Of a stretch of 61,435 bases of DNA, positions 1 through 9,700 are shown in pieces. The number at the start of each line of letters is the position of its first letter. Positions within the stretch are counted from its first letter, which is position 1. The notes under the pieces are model-generated. The model saw only the letters and a list, made by a program, of their open reading frames with translations. It was not told the origin of the DNA and ran no database searches. Source of the DNA: Leptotrichia trevisanii DSM 22070. Lineage in GTDB: Bacteria; Fusobacteriota; Fusobacteriia; Fusobacteriales; Leptotrichiaceae. Both the position numbers and the translations under genes were made by a program. The stretch is taken from contig NZ_KI519445.1 in NCBI RefSeq assembly GCF_000482505.1, positions 1 through 61,435 of the forward strand, written 5' to 3'.

Positions 1-114
1 GTTGAAAGTGGATTTATAACAAATAAAAATGATATGGAAGTATTAGAAGCAACAAAAAAGGAACTGGCAAAATATTATGTAGCGGCGGTAAAAAAATACT
101 GGAATAATAACTAA
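1..114 (+). CDS. N-acetylmuramoyl-L-alanine amidase, C-terminal end (partial)
   Basis: Only the last 37 codons are inside the window; the gene starts to the left. The residues VESGFITN match the C-terminal block of amidase_3-type zinc amidases (usual form vExGFisN), where the glutamate is catalytic, and the tail that follows looks like the closing helix of that fold. Such enzymes cut the amide bond between N-acetylmuramic acid and the stem peptide of peptidoglycan. The next three small genes, two of them membrane proteins, make a phage endolysin the likely reading. A cellular amidase cannot be excluded from so short a piece. Confidence 0.6.
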   Translation, partial: VESGFITNKNDMEVLEATKKELAKYYVAAVKKYWNNN

Positions 115-168
115 AAATGGCTTCAATAGAAGCTATATTTGAACGCTAAAAATAATTTTGGTATTAAA

Positions 169-206
169 GGCTAGCAAGGTAAAATTGATTGAACGGCTTG
201 TTAGCC
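169..206. other. Inverted repeat in the amidase downstream gap
   Basis: GGCTAGCAAG (169-178) pairs with CTTGTTAGCC (197-206) with one G-U pair, leaving an 18-base loop. No run of T follows, so it is not a standard intrinsic terminator. It could be an mRNA structure or a recombination site. A smaller hairpin (GCTTC-AATA-GAAGC, about 120-133) lies just after the amidase stop. Confidence 0.45.
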
Positions 207-252
207 ACGTTAGAAACAATATTAATAAAAATAAGGAAAAGGGAGAGATAAA

Positions 253-576
253 ATGAATACAATAACAAAAATTTATATTCTAAATAAGGCAAAAGAATTA
301 ATTTTAAAAGGAATTTATAAAATAGAAATTACAGAAAAAGCAAAAAAGGGAATTGAAAAATTAGATGCTGTGGCAGATGGATTTTGGGATAAATTAAGAG
401 AGTATGTGAGAAAAGAAAAAGAAATTGATAGAAAATTTATTCCCAATTTTGCTGAAGAAATTGGAGAGGAAATTTTGGAACAGGGGATTGAGATTCTGGC
501 ACGAGAATTTGATATAAAAACATTAATTCAAAAAGCTTTTGATGTTGAGAAAAAGGAAAATCCAAAAATATTTTAA
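253..576 (+). CDS. Hypothetical protein, probable prophage gene
   Basis: A 107-residue protein that I do not recognise. It is rich in Lys and Glu, has no signal peptide or membrane segment, and is probably mostly helical. A good ribosome binding site (GGGAGAG) precedes the ATG. It sits between the amidase end and two small membrane-protein genes, 12 bases before the next gene, so it is probably part of the same late phage transcript. No function can be assigned. Confidence 0.6.
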   Translation: MNTITKIYILNKAKELILKGIYKIEITEKAKKGIEKLDAVADGFWDKLREYVRKEKEIDRKFIPNFAEEIGEEILEQGIEILAREFDIKTLIQKAFDVEKKENPKIF

Positions 577-588
577 AAAGGAGCAATA

Positions 589-936
589 ATGGGAGAATAC
601 ATTAAGGATATTATATTTATAGGGTATGGTTTACTTTTAGGAACATTAGGGAATTTGCTATACAGAGCCAATAACCACTTAGATATTAGTCCTGTTGTGG
701 TTAGGATTTTATACGGTGCTATGGCACTGGCACTCTATGTGCTTACATATCTGTCTGTATATAAAAAAGTACCTTCACTACATCTGGTTATTATGGTAAT
801 AATTATAGTTGTAGGATATTTTGTTGAACTTCTTATAGAAGTTCTGGAAGATAAATTACCTAAAATAATAGACCGTTTCATAGATAGAATGGTAGGTGGG
901 AGCAATGGCGACGACTCAGACAAGAAAAACAATTAG
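589..936 (+). CDS. Small membrane protein, holin candidate
   Basis: A 115-residue protein with three likely membrane segments (about residues 5-24, 35-60 and 65-88) and a charged C-terminal tail ending in Asp/Lys residues. An AAGGAG ribosome binding site precedes the ATG. Size, topology and place right after an amidase gene are those of a phage holin, which makes membrane holes so that the endolysin can act. I see no specific holin-family motif, so the function is inferred from context. Its end overlaps the start of the next gene by about 30 bases. Confidence 0.6.
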   Translation: MGEYIKDIIFIGYGLLLGTLGNLLYRANNHLDISPVVVRILYGAMALALYVLTYLSVYKKVPSLHLVIMVIIIVVGYFVELLIEVLEDKLPKIIDRFIDRMVGGSNGDDSDKKNN

Positions 937-1258
937 AGATTTGATATTTAAAGATAAAAGGCACAAAGATTTTCAAGAGAGTCAAAAAATAAATTTTGCC
1001 AACAAAGGCATACTAAAACTTACATCATTTTATACAATAAGCTCAATTTTGATGATAGCTTACAGAGATTGGCAATATAGAAGAAATTTAGACAAATTAT
1101 TATCAGAAAATAATTGGGAAAAAATACCTTTGGTTCAACAATTGAGAGAGAAAACAATGTTTGAAAATCTTACGATAGTTATGTTAAGTATCATAGTATC
1201 ATTCATTATATTGTATTATTATAATAAAAAGATGAACGATATAAATGAAAATAAATAA
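905..1258 (+). CDS. Small membrane protein, probable prophage gene
   Basis: A 117-residue protein with a basic N-terminal third (about 40 residues) and two hydrophobic segments (about residues 40-60 and 90-112). I place the start at the ATG at 905, preceded by AGGTGG; an in-frame GTG at 896 is possible. The start overlaps the preceding membrane-protein gene, which suggests translational coupling. It may be a second holin or an antiholin. No family is recognised. A clear terminator follows at 1269-1294, so this is the last gene of the phage-like transcript. Confidence 0.55.
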   Translation: MATTQTRKTIRDLIFKDKRHKDFQESQKINFANKGILKLTSFYTISSILMIAYRDWQYRRNLDKLLSENNWEKIPLVQQLREKTMFENLTIVMLSIIVSFIILYYYNKKMNDINENK

Positions 1259-1268
1259 GTTTTATTGG

Positions 1269-1294
1269 GATAGTCAGAAATGGCTATCTTTTTT
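1269..1294 (+). terminator. Intrinsic terminator of the phage-like gene run
   Basis: GATAGTC pairs with GGCTATC around a 6-base loop, directly followed by TTTTTT. It lies 10 bases after the last small membrane-protein gene. Confidence 0.75.
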
Positions 1295-1305
1295 AATTGA
1301 AAATC

Positions 1306-1331
1306 AAAAAAACTCGTACTTGAAGTACGAG
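1306..1331 (-). terminator. Intrinsic terminator of the tRNA operon
   Basis: CTCGTACT and AGTACGAG form a perfect 8-bp stem with a 3-base loop. On the minus strand it is followed by a run of seven T. It faces the phage-like genes and ends the tRNA transcript read from the right. Confidence 0.8.
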
Positions 1332-1443
1332 AAATTTAATTATAAATATTTAATAGTAATCTCAAATAAATGTCACCAATTTGTCGCCAAACTTTTTTAT
1401 AAATAGACGCAAATACTTTAAAATCAATATTTTTACTTAAAAA

Positions 1444-1520
<77 letters not shown>

Positions 1521-1557
1521 ACTTTTTTGATTATTAAATTTAATTATTAAAAAAAAA

Positions 1558-1651
1558 TGGCGGAGAAGGAGGGATTTGAACCCTCGATCCAAGTTTTAGC
1601 CCGGATACTCCCTTAGCAGGGGAGCGCATTCGGCCTCTCTGCCACTTCTCC
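1558..1651 (-). tRNA. tRNA-Ser (anticodon GCT)
   Basis: A 94-base class II tRNA with a long variable arm and encoded CCA on the minus strand. The anticodon stem CTCCC/GGGAG encloses a loop with GCT. It is the middle gene of the Ser-Ser-Arg tRNA operon. Confidence 0.93.
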
Positions 1652-1669
1652 AAAAATATAAATTTTAAA

Positions 1670-1756
1670 TGGCGGGTGAACTGGGATTCGAACCCAGACA
1701 TCTTGCGATTTCGCCGGTTTTCAAGACCGGTCCCTTAGCCGTTCGGACATCCACCC
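1670..1756 (-). tRNA. tRNA-Ser (anticodon TGA)
   Basis: An 87-base class II tRNA on the minus strand with a variable arm and encoded CCA. The anticodon stem CCGGT/ACCGG encloses TGA. It is the first gene of the tRNA operon, a few bases downstream of a near-consensus promoter. Confidence 0.93.
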
Positions 1757-1771
1757 ATACGTTACTCAATT

Positions 1772-1801
1772 AGTATATCATATATTTTTATAATTTGTCA
1801 A
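1772..1801 (-). promoter_or_regulatory. Promoter of the tRNA operon
   Basis: On the minus strand TTGACA is followed after 18 bases by TATACT, which is sigma-70 type. The transcript would start about 10 bases before tRNA-Ser(TGA). Confidence 0.8.
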
Positions 1802-1870
1802 TAATTTTTTCATAAATTTTATTAAAATTTGTGTACAGGGGCATAAAATAACCTACACCCCTTATTTCTA

Positions 1871-2281
1871 TTAGTCTACAAATAGTAAATCTGTAATTTT
1901 TTCTATAAAAGGAATTTTAAATTCTTTTTTCAAAGCTGATGATACCGTTGCAATAATTTGGAATACAGATAGTATTACAAAAATTACAAAAAATAAAATA
2001 TTTCCAGCAACTATAATAATATTTAAAAATGTTGAAATCAATAACAATACTGTTACTGCCAATGTCTGTTTTGAATATGCCCGTACAAATCCATTTTCCT
2101 GCTCCAGAATTAATGCAACTATTGGTATTAGTAGGCTAAATCCCATTGAAAAACTTAGATTTATAGGGAAAATGGCAGCATTTATGCTAAATCCTGCAAA
2201 AAAGCTTAAATTTATAAGAAAAGCGACAGCAAAGGCTTTTAATCCTGCGATTGACTTTTGTTCACTTACATTATTGTCCAT
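1871..2281 (-). CDS. DUF4870/Tic20-like membrane protein
   Basis: A 136-residue protein with three to four membrane segments. The layout fits the DUF4870 (Tic20-like) family: a first hydrophobic pair, a short polar stretch with ENGFVRAYSKQ where the family has its conserved stretch before helix three, then two more helices and a short end in KIPFI (family usually yP.i). The function of this family is not established. The ATG is preceded by AGGAGGAG. It stands alone between the tRNA operon and tpiA. Confidence 0.65.
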   Translation of the reverse strand: MDNNVSEQKSIAGLKAFAVAFLINLSFFAGFSINAAIFPINLSFSMGFSLLIPIVALILEQENGFVRAYSKQTLAVTVLLLISTFLNIIIVAGNILFFVIFVILSVFQIIATVSSALKKEFKIPFIEKITDLLFVD

Positions 2282-2391
2282 AAACTCCTCCTAATTCTAA
2301 TATATTTTTAGATTTTATTTCCTTTAATTACTCAAAAGAATTTTAACATAAAAGATATAAAAAATCAAATTGAAAAATTCGTGTATTAGCA

Positions 2392-2420
2392 TTGATAAAA
2401 AAAGCAATATGTGATAGAAT
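2392..2420 (+). promoter_or_regulatory. Promoter of tpiA
   Basis: TTGATA and TAGAAT are separated by exactly 17 bases, about 45 bases before the tpiA start. No operator-like repeat is seen. Confidence 0.7.
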
Positions 2421-2463
2421 AAAAGAAAATGTAAAATATTAAATAAATAATGGAGGAGAAACT

Positions 2464-3231
2464 ATGAGAAAAGTAATAGTAGCTGGAAACTGGAAAATGA
2501 ACAAGACTGCAAAAGAGGCTGCCCAATTCTTCAATGAATTAAAACCTTTAGTAGCAGACGTAAAAAATGCAGGAATCGTAATTGGAGCACCTTTTACTGC
2601 ATTAGAAACAGCAACTAGAGAAACTGCAGGAAGCAACATTAAAATTGCTGCTGAAAATATGAACGCTAAAGAAAGCGGAGCATATACTGGAGAAGTTTCA
2701 CCATTGATGTTAAAAGATTTAGGTGTAGAATATGTAATTTTAGGACATTCTGAAAGAAGAGAATATTACCACGAAACTGATGAAATCATCAATGAAAAAG
2801 TAAAATCAGCATTGGCTCACGATTTAAAACCAATCTTATGTTTTGGAGAAACTTTGGAAGAAAGAGAAGCTGGAACTACTAATAATGTTGTTAAAACTCA
2901 AATTACTGGTGGATTAAAAGACGTAACAGCCGCTGAAATGGCAAACGTTGTACTTGCTTACGAACCAGTATGGGCAATTGGAACAGGAAAAACTGCCACT
3001 CCAGAACAAGCTCAAGAAGTTCACGCATTCATTAGAGGATTATTAACTGACTTGTACGGAAAAGAAGTTGCAGAAAACGTAACAGTTCAATATGGTGGAT
3101 CAATGAACGATGGAAATGCAGCTGACTTAATCGCTCAGACAGACATTGACGGTGGATTAGTAGGAGGAGCAAGTTTAATTCCTGAAAAATTCGCTGTAAT
3201 AATAAAAGCCGGAGATGCAGCAGCTAAGTAA
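2464..3231 (+). CDS. tpiA: Triosephosphate isomerase
   Basis: This enzyme interconverts dihydroxyacetone phosphate and glyceraldehyde 3-phosphate in glycolysis. All family landmarks are present in its 255 residues: the N-terminal NWKMN with the catalytic lysine, the catalytic histidine in ILGHSERRE, the catalytic glutamate in AYEPVWAIGTGKTAT with loop 6, then YGGSM and the phosphate-binding GGLVGGASL. Length is normal. The start has a GGAGGAG site 5 bases upstream and a clear promoter. Codon use is richer in G and C than in the accessory genes, as in highly expressed genes. Confidence 0.97.
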   Translation: MRKVIVAGNWKMNKTAKEAAQFFNELKPLVADVKNAGIVIGAPFTALETATRETAGSNIKIAAENMNAKESGAYTGEVSPLMLKDLGVEYVILGHSERREYYHETDEIINEKVKSALAHDLKPILCFGETLEEREAGTTNNVVKTQITGGLKDVTAAEMANVVLAYEPVWAIGTGKTATPEQAQEVHAFIRGLLTDLYGKEVAENVTVQYGGSMNDGNAADLIAQTDIDGGLVGGASLIPEKFAVIIKAGDAAAK

Positions 3232-3286
3232 TTAAAATAAAAATTAATTAGCTATTCTCTTGTTTTGTAAATTATAGGAGGAACAC

Positions 3287-3493
3287 GTGTTAGAAAATTT
3301 ATTAATTATAGCTCTAGTAATTTTATCAATCATTATGATAAGCGTAATTTTACTACAGCCAGACAGAAGCCAAGGTTTAGCAAAAAGTTCTGCTAATATC
3401 TTGGACGAAGAAAAAGAAGGAATTGAAAAATTTACAGAAGTAGTTGCAACATTATTTCTAGTAGTTGCAATCTTATTCCAAATTGTAAGATAA
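3287..3493 (+). CDS. secG: Preprotein translocase subunit SecG
   Basis: A 68-residue membrane protein with two helices (residues 3-23 and about 48-66) joined by a loop holding LLQPDRSQGL, the conserved SecG loop. It assists SecYE during protein export. The start is a GTG at 3287, preceded by AGGAGGA. It follows tpiA by about 55 bases, so it may be co-transcribed with it, and a strong terminator at 3536-3567 ends the unit. Confidence 0.9.
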   Translation: MLENLLIIALVILSIIMISVILLQPDRSQGLAKSSANILDEEKEGIEKFTEVVATLFLVVAILFQIVR

Positions 3494-3535
3494 TTTTAAA
3501 AAGTAAATTTTTTTGATTTTTTATAAAAATATTAA

Positions 3536-3567
3536 AATCACAGTTAAAACAATGGCTGTGATTTTTT
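3536..3567 (+). terminator. Intrinsic terminator after secG
   Basis: AATCACAG and CTGTGATT form an 8-bp stem with a 12-base loop, followed by a T run. It lies inside the longest possible reading frame of the next gene and so argues for a later start there. Confidence 0.85.
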
Positions 3568-3614
3568 CTAATTTTAATTTTAGTTTTTTTGATATTAAGG
3601 AAGGAAAATATATT

Positions 3615-6600
3615 ATGAAAATTAGTTATAAAGGAATTGGATCTGATTTAAAAAATATATTGTTTAAAGAGTTTGAAAAGAATGAAAATACGCTTTTTGT
3701 ATTTGAAAATTCGGCTTCGTTTTTTGAGATAAAGAGGGAATTTTTACAGAATGAGGAAATGCAGCAGAAATTGGGAATTTTTCAGAATTTTAAGATGATG
3801 AATAGTTATGATTTTTATGAGAATGTGTTTGTGACGGATAAGATTGTGGTAAAAGAGGAAAAGCAGGTTGTGCTGTTTTACAATGCTTTGACTGAAAAGT
3901 TAAAAAAGGATATGAAGGTAAATAACTATTATGATATTATTGATGTTGCCTACAATTATTATAATTTATTTGCAGAATTGCAGGAATATAAGATTGATTT
4001 GGAGAAGGTGGAGCTGGAGAAATGGCAAGTTGAAACTTTTGGAACTTTGATTGAGATTGATAATGAGATGAAAAAAGTTGTGCAGCAAAAAGGGCTTATC
4101 TTACCATATATGCTTAGAAATGTGGAAAATATATCAGATAATTTTTTGAAGAAGTTTTCTAAAATTTGCTTTGTGAATAAAGTTAAAATTACTCCATTTG
4201 AAAAAGAGTTAATTGAAAATATTGAAAATAGAGGAATTTATGTAGAAAATATTTTGCAGCTTTCGGAAAATAATTTTAATGAGGAAAAGTTGAAAATAAA
4301 GGACAGTTTTTCATTGCCTGATAGAAATGAGTTTTGGGAAAATTTTGGGACAAATATTGAGATTTTTGAGTATGAAAATAAATTTTCACAGCTTTTGGGG
4401 CTTGTAAAAAAGCTGGATGAAATTGAAGTTTTGAATAATAAAACAAAAAATGAAATTAAAGAAAACTATGATAATAAAAAAGAAATAAAATTAAAAAATG
4501 ATAAGTATTTTCAGAATGAAAAAATAACTGCGGATACAAAAATTATTCAAAATATGAAAAATATTAATAGAAAAAAAATTGAAGATTTAAAAAAGGATGA
4601 AAATCACGTAAATTATAAGATTTATGATTTGCAGGATAATGGAGAAGATGGGAAAAAGGATTATCAGCTTTTAAGGCAGGAAAAAATTTCTTCCAATTTG
4701 GAACTTACGATGCAGAAAACGAAGATTTATAAGATATTGGAATTGATTTGTAATATTTTGGAAAATGTTAAAATTATTGGGAAAAAATTGGAAAATGATG
4801 ATTTTGATTCTGAAATTGAAAAAAATAATAATAATGTTGAACATATTCAAAATGAAGATTTAAAACTTTCTGATAGTAAAATAGAAGAAAATTTTGAAAA
4901 TGTGAAATTTATGAAAAATTATGGACAATCTTTAAAAATCAGGATGAAAGATTTGTATGCTGCTTTTAAATCTAATGATTTTTTGAAAATTTTTGGCTTA
5001 AAAAAGTCGTATGATTTTTTTATGGAAATTGTAGGGCAGGATTATAAGTATATTTCAAGAGATGAAATTTTTAAGATTGCAGAAAAATTGAATAGCAGGA
5101 TTGCTGGAACGGCGGATTCTGAAATTGCGGAACTGATTAATTTTATTAATGAAATTGAAATGATTTTTGACTATCAGACGCTTGAGGAATATGGGAATTA
5201 TCTTGAAATGATTTTTGATAGAAGTGGAGAAATTGATAAGGATGTCAGAGATAAATATTTTGAGGCATTGTCGGAAATGGTAGTGCTGGAAGACTTTTCA
5301 TTTGATAATCTCTGGAAAGATTTTTTTAATGAAAATGGGATTTCAGCAAGTTTACTGAAATTATTTTTGAAATATCTTGATAAAAAGGCGATTAGTCTAA
5401 ATCTTGAAGAAAGCGATAAACAGGACAGTGAAAATATTTCAAGATATTCAATTAATTCATTTTCAGCAATTTCAGAAACACAAAAGGAAAATCTGATATT
5501 TCTTAATGTTCAGGATACTTTCCCAAAAATAAATGTAAATAACTATTTATTCACAAAAATTCAGCGTGCAAAAATGGGGCTTCCTGTAAGCGATGATGAA
5601 AAGCAAATTGAGATTTTTAGATTTTATCAAAATATTTTAGGAGCAAAAAATGTATATTTGTCCTATGTAAAAAATCTGGATGAAAACATAGATTCCGCTG
5701 GAGTTGTTGAGGAAATTAAGCTGAAATATGGAATAGAGGCACAAAAAAATAAAATAGATGAAAATGATGAACTGGATTTTATTAAGAAATATTTTTTGGA
5801 AAAAATGGAAAATTCTTGGGAATCACGAAAAATTGGGAAATTTATTCCAACGAAACTGAAAAAGGATTTGGATAAGATTAAGGCTGAAAAAGTGAGTTTG
5901 GGGTATTATTCCTTTGAGGAAATGCAGAATTTTGAGTATGGATATTATTTGAAAAAGATGATTGGAAATACAGAAGTTGAAAAAATTGAGGATAAAGTTG
6001 ATAATCTGATGTTTGGAAACATTATTCATGGGCTTTATGAAAGAATCGTAATGGAGAACAAAGAACTGCTTGAACAGAAAAAATTTGTTATAAATAAAGA
6101 GGAAATTAAGGAAACGTTGAAAAATATCTTAAATTCACTTGAATACAAAATTCCGAAGGAATATCTGGAATTTTATAAAAAAGTTTCGTTTGAGGAAATT
6201 GTAAAATCTGTTGAAAAAATATTACAAAAATTGATGAAAACACTGGAAAATGAAGAAGAAATTGAGATTTATTCAGAAGAGAGAATAAAGCTGAAATCTG
6301 AAAAGGAAATTTATGAAAATATTTTTATAAATGGAATGATTGACTTGCATATAAAATTGAAAAACAAGGAGATTTTGTATGACTATAAATCTGGTATTTT
6401 GAAAAATAAAAAAGGGGAAGAAAAGAAGGAAAAAGTCGTAAATGCCTTTAAACAGCTGGATTATTATTCTGTTATGCTGCCTGAAAAAAGTGGGCAGGAA
6501 ATAGAGAGATTTGTGGTAGATGTTTGGGATGGCGATATAATTGGCGATACAAGGGAAAAGGACGAAGATTTTCTAAATGAGGAGGATATTCGGGAAGTTG

Positions 6601-6725
6601 TGAAAAAATATTATGAAACCGATTATTATGATATTGGTGACGTAAGAGATGTACAAAATTACACTTATCAAACTTTTAAGGATGTATGCAGAAGGGAGGA
6701 TGAATTAAATAGTGAAAATAAATAA
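3615..6725 (+). CDS. addB: AddB/RexB-like exonuclease subunit
   Basis: Probably the B subunit of an AddAB-type helicase-nuclease that processes DNA double-strand breaks. It has 1036 residues from the ATG at 3615 (AAGGAAGG upstream); the open frame reaches back to 3513, but that part crosses the secG terminator. The C-terminal third carries a RecB-type PD-(D/E)XK nuclease domain: GNIIHGLYE (His), GMIDLH (Asp), LYDYKSG (Asp, Lys) and QLDYYSVM (Gln, Tyr). The N-terminal region shows no Walker A motif, as in RexB. Three of the four cysteines that hold the Fe-S cluster in AddB appear to be missing; only the one in VCRRED remains. The stop overlaps the addA-like start by 14 bases. Confidence 0.8.
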   Translation: MKISYKGIGSDLKNILFKEFEKNENTLFVFENSASFFEIKREFLQNEEMQQKLGIFQNFKMMNSYDFYENVFVTDKIVVKEEKQVVLFYNALTEKLKKDMKVNNYYDIIDVAYNYYNLFAELQEYKIDLEKVELEKWQVETFGTLIEIDNEMKKVVQQKGLILPYMLRNVENISDNFLKKFSKICFVNKVKITPFEKELIENIENRGIYVENILQLSENNFNEEKLKIKDSFSLPDRNEFWENFGTNIEIFEYENKFSQLLGLVKKLDEIEVLNNKTKNEIKENYDNKKEIKLKNDKYFQNEKITADTKIIQNMKNINRKKIEDLKKDENHVNYKIYDLQDNGEDGKKDYQLLRQEKISSNLELTMQKTKIYKILELICNILENVKIIGKKLENDDFDSEIEKNNNNVEHIQNEDLKLSDSKIEENFENVKFMKNYGQSLKIRMKDLYAAFKSNDFLKIFGLKKSYDFFMEIVGQDYKYISRDEIFKIAEKLNSRIAGTADSEIAELINFINEIEMIFDYQTLEEYGNYLEMIFDRSGEIDKDVRDKYFEALSEMVVLEDFSFDNLWKDFFNENGISASLLKLFLKYLDKKAISLNLEESDKQDSENISRYSINSFSAISETQKENLIFLNVQDTFPKINVNNYLFTKIQRAKMGLPVSDDEKQIEIFRFYQNILGAKNVYLSYVKNLDENIDSAGVVEEIKLKYGIEAQKNKIDENDELDFIKKYFLEKMENSWESRKIGKFIPTKLKKDLDKIKAEKVSLGYYSFEEMQNFEYGYYLKKMIGNTEVEKIEDKVDNLMFGNIIHGLYERIVMENKELLEQKKFVINKEEIKETLKNILNSLEYKIPKEYLEFYKKVSFEEIVKSVEKILQKLMKTLENEEEIEIYSEERIKLKSEKEIYENIFINGMIDLHIKLKNKEILYDYKSGILKNKKGEEKKEKVVNAFKQLDYYSVMLPEKSGQEIERFVVDVWDGDIIGDTREKDEDFLNEEDIREVVKKYYETDYYDIGDVRDVQNYTYQTFKDVCRREDELNSENK

Positions 6726-9700
6726 CATAAATGATAACAACCAAAATAAGATTATTTTGAAGGCAAGTGCAGGAACTGGAAAAACTTATAGGCTATCGTT
6801 GGAATACATTGCAAACTTAATAAGAGGCGTAAATTATAAAAATATCGTTGTAATGACTTTTACGAAAAAGGCTACTGCGGAAATTAAGGAGCGGATTTAC
6901 GACTTTCTATATCAGATTGCGTTTGAAAAATATGACTGGATAGGATTGGAAGAAAGTCTAAAAGAACTTTATGGGTTTTCTGACAGCGAAATCTTGAAGG
7001 AAAATTTGCAAAATGTATATTTTGAAATGATAAAAAATAAGGATGAAATCAGGATTTACACAATTGACGGATTTACAAACAGAATTTTTAAAAATACTAT
7101 TGCTCCATATTTTGGTATTTACAATTATGAAACAATTGATAAGGAAGAAGATGAGTTTTACAATGATATTTTGATAAAAATAATTGGAAACAGCTATTAT
7201 TTTGAAAAATTTAAGTTTATATTTGATGAAGAAAAAGACAGAAAAAATATTTCAACTTATGTGAAAATTGTAAAGTCGCTGCTGGATATGCAAGAGAAAT
7301 TTTTGCTGGCTGGCGATAGTTACAAGGAAGCAAATTTAATTTTAAAAAATAATAAATCAAGTAGAAGTTTTGTAGAGAATTTTGAAAATATTTTTGAAAA
7401 CGTGAAAAAAATTGCTGAGATAAAAGGAAAAAAAGTTACTGAAATATTGAATGGAAAATTTACTGATATTTTTAAAAAGTTTGAAGAATTGAATCAAAAT
7501 AATTTTGATATTTCTGCTATGCAAGATAAAAAAATAAAATTAATATTGGAAAAATCAGACGATATTTTTGGCACGGGAAATATTTGGGATGGTGGAAAAA
7601 CTCGTGGGAAAGATGTTAAGGAGCTGCTGGATGAAATGAAGGAAGAGCAGGATATTTTGCGAGAAACAGTTTCAAATTATATTTTTAATGAGGAAGTATT
7701 GCCGACTGACAGGAAAATAAAGGAATTGGCAAAAATTATATTTGATATTGCAGAGCAGACGAAATTAAATACAAAAAGATTTACTCACACGGATATTTCC
7801 ACCTACACATATAAGTTTATTTTTGACAAGGAACTGGGATTTGTAAAGACTGATAATAACAATAGCAACGCAGTTACTGAGGATTTTCTGGAACTTATCG
7901 GTGGGCAGATTGATACGATTATGATTGATGAATTTCAGGATACGAGTATTTTGCAGTGGAAAATTTTAGAATTACTGCTTTCAAGTGCCAAAAATATTAT
8001 TTGTGTTGGCGATGAAAAACAGAGTATCTATAATTGGCGTGGTGGAGAAAAGGAACTTTTTGAAAATTTGGAAAATTTAATCGGCGGAAATGTTCAGAAT
8101 CTAGAAAAATCCTATCGAAGCTACAAGCAGATTATTGAAAATGTGAATAAAATTTTTACTAACTATAATGAAAACTGGAAATATACAAATTCGTTGTATC
8201 GTGATGACGAGGACTATCAGAGAGGATATTTTGGATATTATTTTCAGGAAAGAAAGTCTAGATATGGAGACGAGGAAGAAAAGCCTGAAAAAGCATACGA
8301 GGAAATGATACGAAACTTGAGGGAAGGAAAAATTCAGAATTTTGGTAAAAGCTGTATAATTTGTCGTGGAAATAGGGAACTTGCGGAAATAACAGCAAGA
8401 CTGAATGAGGAAAAAATTCCATTTACATTAGAGAGCAACTCTTCGATTCTGGATTACAGGGCTGTTAAATCACTGTATAAGCTGATAAAATTTTTTGTTT
8501 ATCATAATTTTATTTATTTATTGGAATTTATGCGAAGTGATTTGATTGGCTGCCTAAATGATCACGTAAAATATTTAGTGGAAAATAAAGATTTAATTGA
8601 AAAATATATTACAACAAATATTGATTTTTCTCATAAAAATTTGGAAAATGAGAATAGTTTTGAATATTTTGTGGAAAATTTGGAAAATTTTGAAAAAAAA
8701 GAAAATTTGCTGGAATATAAAAATATTGATTTTATGGAAAGAAATGGACTTTCGTTTTCTGAAATTTTGGAAAAAATAAAGGAACTTTACAAACTTTCAA
8801 TTAATTTGAATGATAAATATGTAAAAGAAAACTTTTCAAAAAAAATTATTCAAGATTTTGATGTAACAAGTTTTTATTCAACAAACAGCGATATAAAAAA
8901 TATTTTTCAATTTTTCAATATTCTAAAGGAATTTGACAACCTTTACGAATTTGTTGTACATATTGAAGATGAAAAGGATAACTTGAAGCAAATAAGCAGT
9001 TCAGATGAAAATGCCATAAATCTGATGACAATTCATAAGTCTAAAGGGCTGGAATTTGACACGATAATCTATTACCGAAAAGGAAAAACTGGAGGAAATA
9101 ATTTCAAAACCTTTGAAACATATTTTGATTATGATGAAAATTTTACAAATGTAACTAATTTTTTAATAACATTTTCAAAATATGCTAAAAATTTGAAAAA
9201 TATAAAAGAATATGGAATAATCGCTGAAAAAAACTCTCAAAAAGAAAAAATGGAAGAAATAAATGCTGACTATGTAGCTTTGACACGTGCGAAAAAAAAT
9301 CTGATGCTGTACTTTGAGGCTTACATAACAAAAAATGGATATTCCGATGATTTAATTAAGAAATTAATTGATGTTTATGATGAAAATACAGAATTTGGAA
9401 TTGGAGAAATCACTGAAACAGAAAGAAAAATTGTGTCAAATTCTGAAAATTTAAAAGAAAATGCTAAATTGGAAGAAAATAAAATAAATAATAAAATCTT
9501 AAAAACTTATTTTTCCGAGGATAAATTTAAAATAAAAAAATCAAGTATAACTTTAGAAAAGGAATTTAAACGTAAAAAAGGGCTTGCAATGCATTACTAC
9601 TTTGAACACATTTTAAATAACTTGAAAACTGATAAATTAATTGCAAAATCAGCACTTTTAAGTCGATATGGAAATATGCTTGGGAAAAAGATTGTAGAAG

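Noticed and set aside
1833-1862. Possible terminator after the DUF4870-like gene
   Set aside because: The pairing GTGTAGG / CCTGTACAC needs a 2-base bulge and the T run is poor, so I do not call it.
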